From Agrypnia vestita (taxonomy: Eukaryota; Arthropoda; Insecta; Trichoptera; Phryganeidae): 64,000 bases of DNA. The stretch covers positions 62,001 to 126,000 of the forward strand of contig JADDOH010000495.1 in NCBI GenBank assembly GCA_016648135.1. The letters are read 5' to 3'. The notes beneath the pieces were generated by a model, which was not told the origin of the DNA, ran no database searches, and saw nothing but the letters and a program-made list of their open reading frames with translations. Both the position numbers and the translations under genes were made by a program. Position 1 is the stretch's first letter. Every line of letters starts with the position of its first letter. This document shows, piece after piece, positions 43,929 through 52,294 of the stretch.

Positions 43929-44140
43929 TTATTAATCAATTAGAAAAGACGTACAGAAAAATCAAATTAACGAAAAAATATTTTAGCTGCTACTGGGATC
44001 CGATATAAATAACGCTATAATAATTGGATAACCGCCATTCCCGGATAGAGTGGAGGTCCATTGGTTCAAATCCCGGTAGCAGCTAACATATATTTTCGTT
44101 AATTTCATTTTTCTGTATGTCTTTTCTAATTGATTAATAA
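43929..44140. mobile_element. Inverted-repeat element with tRNA-like core, family T, copy 1
   Basis: Left arm 43929-43993 (TTATTAATCAATTAGAAAAG, ACGTACAGAAAAATCAAATT, AACGAAAAAATATTTTAGCT, GCTAC) and right arm about 44075-44140 are reverse complements. Between them: ATTGGATAACCGCC...GGTCCATTGGTTCAAATCCC, a tRNA D-arm and T-arm, then GGTAGCAGCT. The left arm also repeats the reversed T-arm (ACTGGGATCC). Upstream, 43870-43925 (CAGAACAAAGTTCTGTGAAT) recurs after the copy at 48990-49260. Confidence 0.75.
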
Positions 44141-44144
44141 TTTT

Positions 44145-44338
44145 TTTTAAGTACAGGCAACAGGGCTGTGCGATCTAGAATTATTGTATTAGTGAAAAAT
44201 TTTAAAGTCATGTTGTACTGTGTTACATAAAAAAAAAATGCCGCAAAGCCCATGCTTTCTGATTAGATAAAAATAATTACAAGCATCACATATGTTGATA
44301 ATTTGATTGTCCGAATCGCAAAAAAACTGCAATTGTCG
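44145..44338. other. AT-rich intergenic DNA, nothing recognised
   Basis: No element identified. Confidence 0.4.
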
Positions 44339-44339
44339 C

Positions 44340-44670
44340 ATTGTCAAAATATTGGTGGCAGTGGCGGGCCCCGGGCCGGGCCCAGGTGACTAGGCCCGTA
44401 GGGGAGGCTGGAGCAGGGGCGCACCTGGCCAGCAACCCCGACAATATGTGAATTCTGCGCTGGGGGGTTCACACATGCGGGGCTGCAGCCGGCTGCCGAG
44501 CCTCCACAATATAGTACCGAGTGTTTGATAAGGCGACCTCATTGTTGGAAATAATACGACTATTGACATCTGCACTTTTTGGCGGTTGAGTCGCCGGCTG
44601 CGGCCGTGCGGCGCACATGCCGTGACCACCACCGGGGCGAGGACCTTCAACCCCACTGTTAAATGAAACG
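44340..44670. promoter_or_regulatory. Very GC-rich non-coding island, candidate cis-regulatory element
   Basis: The sharpest GC rise outside the emc exon. It contains GCGGGCCCCGGGCCGGGCCC, CAGGTG (about 44383), GCACCTGG (about 44421), GCAGCCGGCTGCCG, and GGCGGTTGAGTCGCCGG, an inverted repeat. Two overlapping minus-strand frames (79 and 88 codons) show no motif. E-boxes fit bHLH input but this is inference; a GC-rich relic of a captured gene fragment is an alternative. Confidence 0.35.
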
Positions 44671-44795
44671 TTTTCCCATGGATCTGAAAAACAATGGAGT
44701 AAATCCATGTAGCGTCTTTTTTTATAAAAATATATTTAGAAAATACAAATATTTTTTTAAAGAGTTGTAAATTATTTCAAATTGGAAAAGTAACA

Positions 44796-44852
44796 GGCTG
44801 ATTTGGTGTAATTGGTAGCATACCTGCCCGGAAAGCAAGATGTTCCGGTCTT
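44796..44852 (+). mobile_element. Family T, copy 2, left part with tRNA-Gly-like core
   Basis: GGCTGATTTGGTGTAATTGG, TAGCATACCTGCCCGGAAAG, CAAGATGTTCCGGT: A-box, anticodon-arm-like and variable region of a tRNA-Gly-like sequence. The T-arm side was split off by the insertion that ends at 45930 (TGTTCCGGT is duplicated). The right part continues at 45932-46005. Confidence 0.65.
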
Positions 44853-45212
44853 CTTCTTCTTCATCAGCCTCCGTCTCTCCACTGCTGGATATAGGCCTCT
44901 TCCTTCTCTTTCCATCCTTCCTTGTTGTTTGCTAATTGTAGCCATTACTTTCTCCCCCACAGCGGCTATTTCATCGGCCCATCTCTTTTGAGGCCATCTT
45001 GTAGCATCCTGCCTTGCAACATGTCCTGCCCATTGCCATTTTAGCTTCGCTACACGATCCATGATATCCACTACTCTAGTTCTGCGCCTAATTTCGTCAT
45101 TTCTAATCTCTTAGGCTTACTCCAAGCATGGACCTCTGCATGGATCTTTGCGTGCATTTGAGCTTTTCTGCACTTTTCTTTGTAAGGGCCTTAGTCTCCA
45201 AATTATATATAG
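44853..45212 (-). mobile_element. RTE-like LINE 3' fragment inserted with a target-site duplication
   Basis: Minus strand: ALTKKSAEKLKCTQRSMQRS, MLGVSLRD, RRRTRVVDIMDRVAKLKWQW, AGHVARQDATRWPQKRWADE and IAAVGEK, ending ..RPISSSGETEADEEEED and a (GAA)n tail. The ORF order LGVSLRD...RRRTRV.D...KWRWAGHVAR...W.. is typical of insect RTE-type LINEs. TGTTCCGGT (about 44843-44852) next to the tail is repeated at about 45934-45942, a likely 9-bp target-site duplication. 5' truncated, with frameshifts. Confidence 0.75.
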
Positions 45213-45270
45213 GTAAGAAATTTAAGAAAAAATTACACACTATGTTTTAAACCACTTAATTGCTATGTAT

Positions 45271-45312
45271 TTGTCAAGTAGTTTCGGTTGGACTCAACCT
45301 TCTTCAGGACAA
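45271..45312 (-). ncRNA. Hammerhead-like motif, family D, left arm
   Basis: Reading the minus strand: TTGTC, CTGAAGA, one extra A, GGTTG-AGTC-CAACC, GAA, then ACTACT where the right arm has ACTAGT, T, and GACAA. The single change breaks one of three stem III pairs. Confidence 0.5.
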
Positions 45313-45782
45313 TTACAATATAGACTAATCTAGGTACAGAAATTTATAAAGGAGGAAAGAAAAAGAGAGAGGGACAGAGTGTCAACTAGGTGGGGGGGAG
45401 GGAATGGGAGGAGTTAACTGAAGATAGAGGCAACTACTTTAAAATCGGACTATTAGATAAATTTATTTGTTTATTTATTATTATTTATTATTTAATTAAT
45501 TTACTATGATTATTTTATTATAATAATAAAATAATAATAGTAATAATAGTAATAATAATAATAATAGTAAATTTATTATAATTTACTATTATTATTATTT
45601 ATTATAATAAATAATAATAAATAAACAAATAAATTTATCTAATAGTCCGATTTTAAAGTTGTTCCCTCTATCTTCAGTTAACTCCTCCCATTCCCTCCCC
45701 CCCACCTAGTTGACACTCTGTCTCTCTCTCTTTTTCTTTCCTCCTTTATAAATTTCTGTACCTAGATTAGTCTATATTGTAA

Positions 45783-45824
45783 TTGTCCTGAAGAAGGTTG
45801 AGTCCAACCGAAACTAGTTGACAA
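45783..45824 (+). ncRNA. Hammerhead-like motif, family D, right arm
   Basis: Stem I TTGTC (45783-45787) / GACAA (45820-45824), core CTGAAGA (45788-45794), one extra A (45795), stem II GGTTG (45796-45800) / CAACC (45805-45809) with loop AGTC, core GAA (45810-45812), stem III ACT/AGT (45813-45818) with no loop, H17 = T (45819). All invariant core bases are present. The extra base before stem II and the loopless stem III differ from the textbook form but resemble the small variants of Penelope-like elements. Such forms would need to dimerise to cleave. Confidence 0.6.
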
Positions 45825-45931
45825 ATACATAGCAATTAAGTGGTTTAAAACATAGTGTGTAATTTTTTCTTAAATTTCTTATAATGTCAAGCCACAAAGT
45901 GTTTTCTTGCTTTGAAAAGTTTATATATAGG

Positions 45932-46005
45932 TGTTCCGGTAGCAGCCAAAATAATATTTTTTTAATTTGATTTTTCTGTATGTCTTTCTAATTGATTAAT
46001 AAATT
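45932..46005 (+). mobile_element. Family T, copy 2, right part
   Basis: TGTTCCGGTAGCAGCCAAAA, then TAATTTGATTTTTCTGTATG and TCTTTCTAATTGATTAATAA: the right arm as in copy 1. Together with 44796-44852 this was one element before the 45-kb insertion. Confidence 0.7.
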
Positions 46006-46009
46006 TTGT

Positions 46010-46560
46010 TTTAAATGTTAAATTATTCACCAATTGTGAGTAACGTAACATTTGTTTACATTTTAGAGCTTTCTGATTGATTAAATTCATTAATTTTAAA
46101 CCTGTCAAACTTAAAACTTCAAAATTGGCGGCATTACAATGTTGTATAATAACTGTTAAGATATAGAAATAGCAATATTGCTTATTTCAGAATGCAGCCC
46201 AATGAAATAAATGTCATCGTTCAAATGAGACTGAAGGAAGACTATAAAATATCTAGTACCTTGTAACATAAAGATAAGAAAACTGTCTACTTTGAATATA
46301 TTGTGAGACTTATAATTGATTGGACGATCATTGGCAACTTTGGAGGTTTTATTTTAACCGTGTCAGATTTTCAAACTACAAATAATCAGTTACAGTCAAG
46401 CACAAATCTCACGATAATATATAAAATAACAGTCCAGCTCTATTTAACTTTTCTGCATACTTTTGATATTTAATATTTAAACGCTTCAATATTAATGCAC
46501 TTTAGATTTACTATACTATAATCATGCTCGTAAAATGCAATACTTACTTGTGTAATTATA
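46010..46560. other. AT-rich intergenic DNA, nothing recognised
   Basis: 46085-46115 weakly repeats 35705-35750. No gene. Confidence 0.4.
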
Positions 46561-46566
46561 TTTAAG

Positions 46567-46910
46567 CTAGCTATAACCCGTCCAAAATGACGTACTTTTA
46601 CAATACCTATATATTTCGGCCGCCAGTCAAGTCTACAGTGGCGTAGCATCTTGATAACATTAGTGATGGACACTATCAAACATATAATTATGTTTTTTTT
46701 TCCTATACCTCATTATTATTTGAGCCATGTGGTAGCGTTAGTGATGTACATTGATACATATAGAATTAAAATTAATTATAATTAACTAATTCATTATAAT
46801 TATTTTTACTAACGATTGATACCCCCGTTATATGCGATACAGTAATGGATGCACTTATTAGTTTTAATTTTCATTAAACTAAAATGTTAAAAATATGTTA
46901 TTAAAAATGG
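46567..46910 (+). repeat. Family G, long copy
   Basis: CTAGCTATAACCCGTCCAAA, ATGACGTACTTTTACAATAC, then CAGTGGCGTAGCATCTTGAT, ATTATTTGAGCCATGTGGTA, GCGTTAGTGATGTACATTG and GATGCACTTATTAGTTTTAA. The same blocks in the same order form 53602-53870. Confidence 0.7.
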
Positions 46911-46914
46911 ATAA

Positions 46915-47610
46915 AGTCAATGTTTTCAATTTACTTAATAACAATTTTGAAATCATACTAATTTTGAAAACGGAATGAGATCAGCTATCATACTAATTTT
47001 GGATACTTGGATAGGAAGTTACGAACGGGTATTTAAAAATTATTATTATTAGGAATAAAATTAATTATAATTATCATTAGGGATATTAATTATCCTATTT
47101 CCTCAGACTTCACCAATCAACACATAAATTGCTTCCGCTGTAAAATTATAAGTTTGCTGTACATCAATTACCCCTCGTTGGTCGAAATATGAATGAGCTA
47201 ATAAGTTATGAAGTGAGTGAGACGAGTTAGTTAGTAAACCTATCCTCATCTATCCCAGCAAATATTTTATCTAATTTTCATTTCAATGCAAAGTACTCAT
47301 TGAGTTTTTTCTATGACACAAAACGATTCTGAGCATTGTTTTATGAACAACTCTTAATTTATGCATAGAATACTTGGACAATGCCAGAGCTCTCTACATT
47401 CATACTGGAAGGACATACTGGCTGGATTTGAGACAATTTGTGATTCGGTTTACAATGAATACATAACAGATATTTAAAGTTTTCTGATATAACTGTCTTT
47501 GCGATGCCTTCGTGCATTTTTATAATATAAAGTGCTCATAATTTCAGAATATTTTTTTGAGTTTGTTCAAATCTTTCAGAACAGTACTGGATTTTTTTGT
47601 CACAGGGACA
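46915..47610. other. AT-rich intergenic DNA, nothing recognised
   Basis: No ORF or repeat partner found. Confidence 0.4.
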
Positions 47611-47614
47611 TCCT

Positions 47615-47707
47615 TAATCAATTAATGTATATTATAGATGTCTCACAGAGACGAAACTGTATTTTTATGGGAAAAAAATACAGTTTCTAATATACATTAA
47701 TTGATTG
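47615..47707. repeat. Palindromic block around an M2 end
   Basis: Arms 47616-47634 (AATCAATTAATGTATATTA) and 47688-47706 are reverse complements. The interior is the M2 terminus ATGTCTCACAGAGACGAAAC, then TGTATTTTTATGGG and its partial reverse AAAAAAATACAGTTTC. Looks like an inverted duplication or a solo foldback. Confidence 0.75.
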
Positions 47708-47929
47708 CTCATAATTTCTCTGTAAATCAGTATATGATGCTTTAAATAATACAACACAATAATTCTGCGCAGGTAACCAAGTATTTCTCAGTTCCGACGG
47801 GGATATAAAAATAAATAAATCAATTTCGTCGTCATATCAACTCACATCCCCCCAAACTACAAATAATTCTACTAATATTAATTGTAACACGCATACGTTT
47901 AATGAATAAAATGCTGGAGAGCCTTAAAC

Positions 47930-48250
47930 ACCGTCATTAAAAATTTCCACCCTCGTGGAGGCTGCGAATTCCACTAATGAACGTTGTTAATCCCGGCTCA
48001 ATCAGCGCGCCGGCTCGCCATTTCCATACTAAAGTGCTTCGAATTTCCAACAATGGGGTCTTTTTCATCGGAATAATGGTGCGAGTTTCATATCTTTTAA
48101 TCTAACGGGGCCGCACGCTCCCGGCACGCGGCCGGCACGGTCCGGGCACGTCCGGCACGCGGCCCCCCCTCCGCCCGCCCTGGCAACAATCGCTACTCAT
48201 AATCCGTTCCAATATTTCACCGTACACCCTGCTGAATGGGATCGGACACG
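47930..48250. promoter_or_regulatory. GC-rich non-coding island with CCGGCACG repeats
   Basis: 48113-48170 contains four CCGGCACG or CCGGGCACG units in about 50 bases. Upstream are TAATCCCGGC (a Bicoid/Otx-type TAATCC, about 47988) and GTTGTTAATCC. No ORF with a recognisable motif. Candidate regulatory element. Confidence 0.35.
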
Positions 48251-48404
48251 AAATGTGAAAAAGATAAGAGCCATGTAAATACATACACGTATATGCATTG
48301 TACAAGTACAATTCTAAGGTACTTACTTATCAATTCACACGTTAAGTATCTACTTTAGACCATACAGATATCCGAAATAGATTTTATCTGACATAAAAAC
48401 GGAG

Positions 48405-48860
48405 TAAAATCACATGGTTGGCCGTACAAAAAGAGAGGTTGACAGTCGCATCCACCAAGCAAAACTTGCGTTTAACAAAAAATCAAAGATTTTCGAATCC
48501 AATAATATAAACCTAAAGCTCCGCAAGCAGTTAATAAAAACTTACGTGTGGAGTATTTTTATGTATGGATGTGAGACATGGTGCATTGGCGGCAGAGAAA
48601 AAAAACGAAAAGAAGCCTTCGAGATTTTGACCTACAGACGTACCCTAGGAATTTTCTGGGGAGACCACATTCATTACGAATGAAAAGGTTCTCAGCAGGA
48701 TCGATGAAACCAGGCACATGATGAATACCATCTCGAAAAGGCGTGAAAAATGGATGGGGCATATTTTACGCCATGAAAATCTGCTCAAAACTATACTGGA
48801 GGGAATGGTAGAGGGAAAGATTGCCAGAAGGCGCCCTCGCGTCTCGCCGTGAATATCTTG
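48405..48860 (+). mobile_element. LINE reverse-transcriptase C-terminal fragment
   Basis: GRTKREVDSRIHQAKLAFNK, LRKQLIKTYVWSIFMYGCET, WCIGGREKKRKEAFEI in frame (48414-48683), then a shift and NEKVLSRIDETRHMMNTISK, RREKWMGHILRHENLLKTIL, EGMVEGKIARRRPR. This is the thumb-to-C-terminus region (K..LIKT.VWSI.LYG.ETW, W.GHILRH..L.. ..EGK) of an insect LINE, different from R and from 43190-43690. 5' truncated. Confidence 0.8.
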
Positions 48861-48882
48861 AGCAAGTGTGCAAGATATGAAT

Positions 48883-48968
48883 TGTGCCTATAGAGCGGTT
48901 AAGGCCTATGACTAGAAATCAAATATCTCTGGGAGGGTGTCTGATTCGAGTCCTGCCGGAAACTTTTT
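48883..48968 (+). pseudogene. tRNA-Ser(AGA)-like pseudogene or SINE head
   Basis: AGCGGTTAAGGCCTATGACT, AGAAATCAAATATCTCTGGG, then TCTGATTCGAGTCCTGCCGG. D-arm (GCGGTTAAGGC), anticodon loop CTAGAAAT with AGA in the anticodon position, a long variable arm and T-loop GATTCGAGTC follow tRNA-Ser order. About three bases are missing at the D-arm and the acceptor stem does not pair cleanly. A T6 run follows at about 48964, like a Pol III stop. Confidence 0.5.
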
Positions 48969-48989
48969 TAAATTCGGTGCTTTTTCAAA

Positions 48990-49260
48990 ACAATAATTAT
49001 TTAAACAATTAGAAAAGACATGCAGAAAAATCAAATTAACGAAAAAATATTTTAATTTCTACCGAGATTCGAACCAATAGACCTTCATTCTATCCGATGG
49101 CGCGTTATCCAATTTCGCCACGGCAGTTTGGTAAGCAGTTAAGATATTTTTTCGTTAATTTGATTGTTCGTGTGTCTTTTCTAGTTGATTGATAAAAATT
49201 TGTTTAATAATTCACAGAACTTTGTTCTGAGATTGCAAATTCACAGTAATAATCTGTTTT
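48990..49260. mobile_element. Family T, copy 3, with tRNA-Arg-like core
   Basis: Arms: AACAATTAGAAAAGACATGC...CGAAAAAATATTTTAATTTC and TTAAGATATTTTTTCGTTAA...GTGTCTTTTCTAGTTGATTG. The core, read on the minus strand, is TGCCGTGGCGAAATTGGATA, ACGCGCC, GGTCTATTGGTTCGAATCTC, close to tRNA-Arg (TGGCGCAATGGATAACGCG and GGTTCGAATCC). The outer block ACAGAACTTTGTTCTGAGAT matches the outer left block of copy 1, so the full inverted arms exceed 100 bases. Confidence 0.75.
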
Positions 49261-49264
49261 TTAA

Positions 49265-49648
49265 ATATAATAATTAATTACATTATTTTCGCATGAATTT
49301 TATTTAATTTGTCCGATCAGTTGTGTACACATTATATAAATATAGCTACGACACAAATTTATTTTTCACACATACGTCAAGTGCTGCTGATAAAGGCCTC
49401 GCTCGGCAGTTGCATTTCGGAAATTATACATGATGTACTTGTAAAATTATAAAGGAATATGTTGCCAGGAAGCTACTACTATTATTATGTACATTAAAAA
49501 ATAACTAGCCCAAGAAGAGAACTTTCAAACAGTTTCAAAATCTTATATCAATATGCCTGTTGTATATTTTGGTAAAAGGTACCTAGCTATAGCATTCTTA
49601 TTATAATAATTAAATATTCTAATCATTTAGAGTTCATGAGCATTTGCG
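49265..49648. other. AT-rich intergenic DNA, nothing recognised
   Basis: No element identified. Confidence 0.4.
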
Positions 49649-49649
49649 A

Positions 49650-49745
49650 TAATAATAATAATAATAATTGGATAATTTGTATAGCGTCGTTTTCGCGAAA
49701 TACTCACCTCAAGGGCGCTTAAATGATGTCTAAAGTGCAACAATT
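49650..49745 (-). mobile_element. CR1/L2-like LINE 3' tail
   Basis: Minus strand: TTTAAGCGCCCTTGAGGTGA, then GTATTTCGCGAAAACGACGC and an (ATT)n run. Same 3' end as 14038-14335. The repeated TAATAATAATAATAA is the LINE tail microsatellite. Confidence 0.7.
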
Positions 49746-49884
49746 ATTCAGAATTTTCGAATCAACCAATAAAATAAAACCACACTATTGATTTAGATAC
49801 AGGTTTCAAAATTTTACAAACCAATTCTAACAGTTTTCACATGGATTACCCTGAAATATAAGGAATAAGAAAAAGTGTTAATAT

Positions 49885-50032
49885 GATCCAAAGGTCGCAG
49901 ATTCGAATCTCACTCCAGACAAGCAAGTTAGTCCTACTTTCATAGCACAAGCATTTAGCTTAATTTTAAAATAGTAAGAATATTGATGTGACACGTATTC
50001 CGTGTTCACATCTCTATTTAAAGAAAAACTTA
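49885..50032 (+). mobile_element. SINE B, 5' truncated
   Basis: AAAGGTCGCAGATTCGAATC, TCACTCCAGACAAGCAAGTT, then AGTCCTACTTTCATAGCACA, AGCATTTAGCTTAATTTTAA and GTATTCCGTGTTCACATCTC. The head starts at the anticodon arm. Confidence 0.75.
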
Positions 50033-50119
50033 AATATTAGAAATAATCAAATTAGGATTGTAAATAGCCTTCTTTTAAATCTATTTTTTGTAAGTACATA
50101 CTTGGTGGCTACTTAATTT

Positions 50120-50390
50120 ATATGTACATCCCCTTTCAAATTCATCACTTTTATCTGTCTTTTTTATATATCCTATGTATTTTAATAATTTTTTTCTATA
50201 TTCCTTATTTCTTATTATATATTATGCTTGTGATAATTTCTGTCCACATCCTTTTATATTTTATGTATGGCTTGTATTATAATTCAATAAATGTAAACGT
50301 ATACTTAAATATAATGTGTGGGACTGTACAAACCTCCCCACATAGTGGAATAAAGACATAAATAAATAAATAAAATAAATTAACCACCTC
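50120..50390 (+). mobile_element. LINE 3'-UTR, same family as 39275-39712
   Basis: ATAATGTGTGGGACTGTACA, AACCTCCCCACATAGTGGAA, then AAGACATAAATAAATAAATA. Only the untranslated end and A-rich tail are present. Confidence 0.65.
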
Positions 50391-50463
50391 ACACTATAAC
50401 TAATATATCTATGTTTCTTGACTTGAAATTTAGTTTTAGTACATTTGTGGCGTATGGATGCTA

Positions 50464-50507
50464 AACCGCCACTATCCATTTGGGCTCCATTAGGATAGTG
50501 GCGGTTT
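50464..50507. repeat. Short hairpin
   Basis: AACCGCCACTATCC and GGATAGTGGCGGTT are exact 14-base inverted arms around a 16-base loop. It immediately follows the LINE tail region. Confidence 0.8.
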
Positions 50508-50514
50508 TGCATTT

Positions 50515-50868
50515 ATATGCCACATTTCTTAACTAGAAGTAGGAAGCATTGCACCCGGAACATTTTTTTTAAATAAATATTATTTATATTCTTATCTAAT
50601 TTGTAAATATATTATTTAGATTAAAACAATCAAGCATTCTGGATAGTGTTACTACGTTTAACTGAACATTGGCACTGTTGGTATTTAAAAGCAAACATAT
50701 AAAATTCTCTAAGTCAAGTAAACAGTTAATATTATCAGTTTCATATCTTTAAAACCCTGATACATTTATCATCTAAATCCTAAATGTACACTGAGATTAT
50801 AATACCATCGCACATATCAGATATCCTGTCTCTGCACTATACTACCCCAGAACTTTCCGTGTAATTAT
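50515..50868. other. AT-rich intergenic DNA, nothing recognised
   Basis: No element identified. Confidence 0.4.
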
Positions 50869-50869
50869 C

Positions 50870-51160
50870 ATGCATCTCACATTTCCTACCAATATAAGCG
50901 ATCCCCGCCGCACCCAACCAGCGTTCTAGAACGAGACGGCAGAGTTTATCCCACGGATTCAACCCTCGATGTTTTCAAATTTAGGAGGCTGACGTCACCA
51001 CGCCACGTGACCGCGATTTATAAAACATTTCGACCACGTGGCTAAGGGCGTTTCGGGGGAGACGTGGCGGCATTATTAACTCCTAAAGAACCCCAACTTA
51101 TCTGCGTAAAGAGCTCTCCCAAATGTGTTGTGAAGCTTAGCGCTGAATGCTGTATGAGAT
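50870..51160. promoter_or_regulatory. GC-rich non-coding island with two CACGTG boxes
   Basis: CACGTG at 51004-51009 and 51035-51040, a palindrome GTTCTAGAAC at 50923-50932 (HSF-like), GACGTCAC (CRE-like, about 50991) and TTTATAAAACA between the two E-boxes. No ORF. A compact cluster like this is typical of an enhancer or promoter; no transcript start can be fixed. Confidence 0.4.
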
Positions 51161-51164
51161 TATT

Positions 51165-52018
51165 CCATCTGTTTCGGTCGAGTCACATTTCATAATGATG
51201 CACATTACAAAACGATTGTTGCTCATTTGGTCACGAATCAAGTATCATTTTCAGTGCTTATGATTGTGCAGTGGGGACATAATAAAATCCCTGGCTGTAA
51301 GTTCCACAAATCATTTATTGCAAATATCGGACAATCGTTCCTGCCTGTCTCAATACAGATCATTCTAATCAAACAGGAATGGTAATTAAATAAATACACA
51401 ATAATTGAACGGGAAATAGAACATTAAAATTAATATTTAAACAATATATAATAAAAAAATGTGGAACAAAAATAGTGTTTACAAATTTACAGCATTTCAG
51501 CACTCATCTTCCAGAATTAAAAATAAAAACTTCATAAAAAGTTATTCATGGAGATCGTTTAAAAAAACAAATAAAATTAAGAGCACAACGAATACTTTTT
51601 ATCCCAATAGTCTACGCGATCAAAGTCTCTGGCTGGTTAATTAAAAAGCTACTGAAGTTCGGCAGATTTAAACGAAATTCGGCCGAAGACGAAGTTCGGT
51701 AAAAGTTGCCGAAGTTCGGCTATACCGAATGTAAAACGAATTTCGGTGCATCTTTAATTATTATGTTTAGTTGGCATATATTTGGGGCCGATTTTGCAAA
51801 AAAATATGCAAAACACATGTGCAGCGTTATTTCTCATTCCTAAATTCTTCTGCTAGATTTTGAACATGGGAACCCTGAATTATTAAGACGTGGACCTACA
51901 CTTGTTAGAATCAATGCACAGATTGTTTGATTGTGTGGAGTGCACGTACCAGCTATCTAATGCAAGGAAGAAACACCAGGGAATAAAATTTGTAATGATC
52001 TTGTAACTACCTCATAAA
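51165..52018. other. Intergenic DNA; local GAAGTTCGG repeat at 51650-51755
   Basis: GAAGTTCGGCAGA, GAAATTCGGCCGAAG, GAAGTTCGGTAAAAG, GAAGTTCGGCTATA and GAATTTCGGTGC form a short degenerate array. The rest shows nothing. Confidence 0.45.
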
Positions 52019-52019
52019 T

Positions 52020-52290
52020 ACTATTGGCAACATTTAATATTGAAGTAACGCGTCGCCTTAATTTTCCAAAATGGCGTCCAGATTTAGAGCGAATCGTTTA
52101 TCTACCCACACGATTACTGGCCGCGTGCCGGGGGCGCGCTCCATTGTCCGTGAGAGTCACGTGGGCCCCACGCTCCCACGGCATCCCAACCCCCAAATGT
52201 TTATCATTAACCCTACTGTGATAAATAAGCGCGAAAAGCGGCCTGGCGTGCGCGCGCAGGCGATGAAAATCTGGAAAATCTGGAAGATTT
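52020..52290. promoter_or_regulatory. GC-rich non-coding island, candidate cis-regulatory element
   Basis: AAAATGGCGTCC (a Pho/YY1-like core), TCACGTGGG (CACGTG at about 52157), GTGCCGGGGGCGCG, TTTATCATTAACCC and GCGTGCGCGCGCAGGCG. Three overlapping frames on both strands are open because of composition and carry no family motif. Confidence 0.35.
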
Positions 52291-52294
52291 AGAT

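Larger units (their letters stand above)
45214..45881. repeat. 668-bp near-perfect palindrome with outward hammerhead-like motifs, family D
   Basis: 45214-about 45490 and about 45605-45881 are inverted copies with very few differences, read base by base (for example CTAGTT against CTACTT). The centre is an AT-only TAA/TTA repeat. Each arm carries a hammerhead-like motif on its outward strand at 45271-45312 (-) and 45783-45824 (+). A C-rich/G-rich block (GGTGGGGGGGAGGGAATGGG) is also mirrored. It lies inside the interval bounded by the TGTTCCGGT duplication. Confidence 0.85.

Noticed and set aside
6389..49150. Functional tRNA genes
   Set aside because: Every tRNA-like sequence seen has damaged stems or continues into a SINE or foldback body; none looks like an intact gene.
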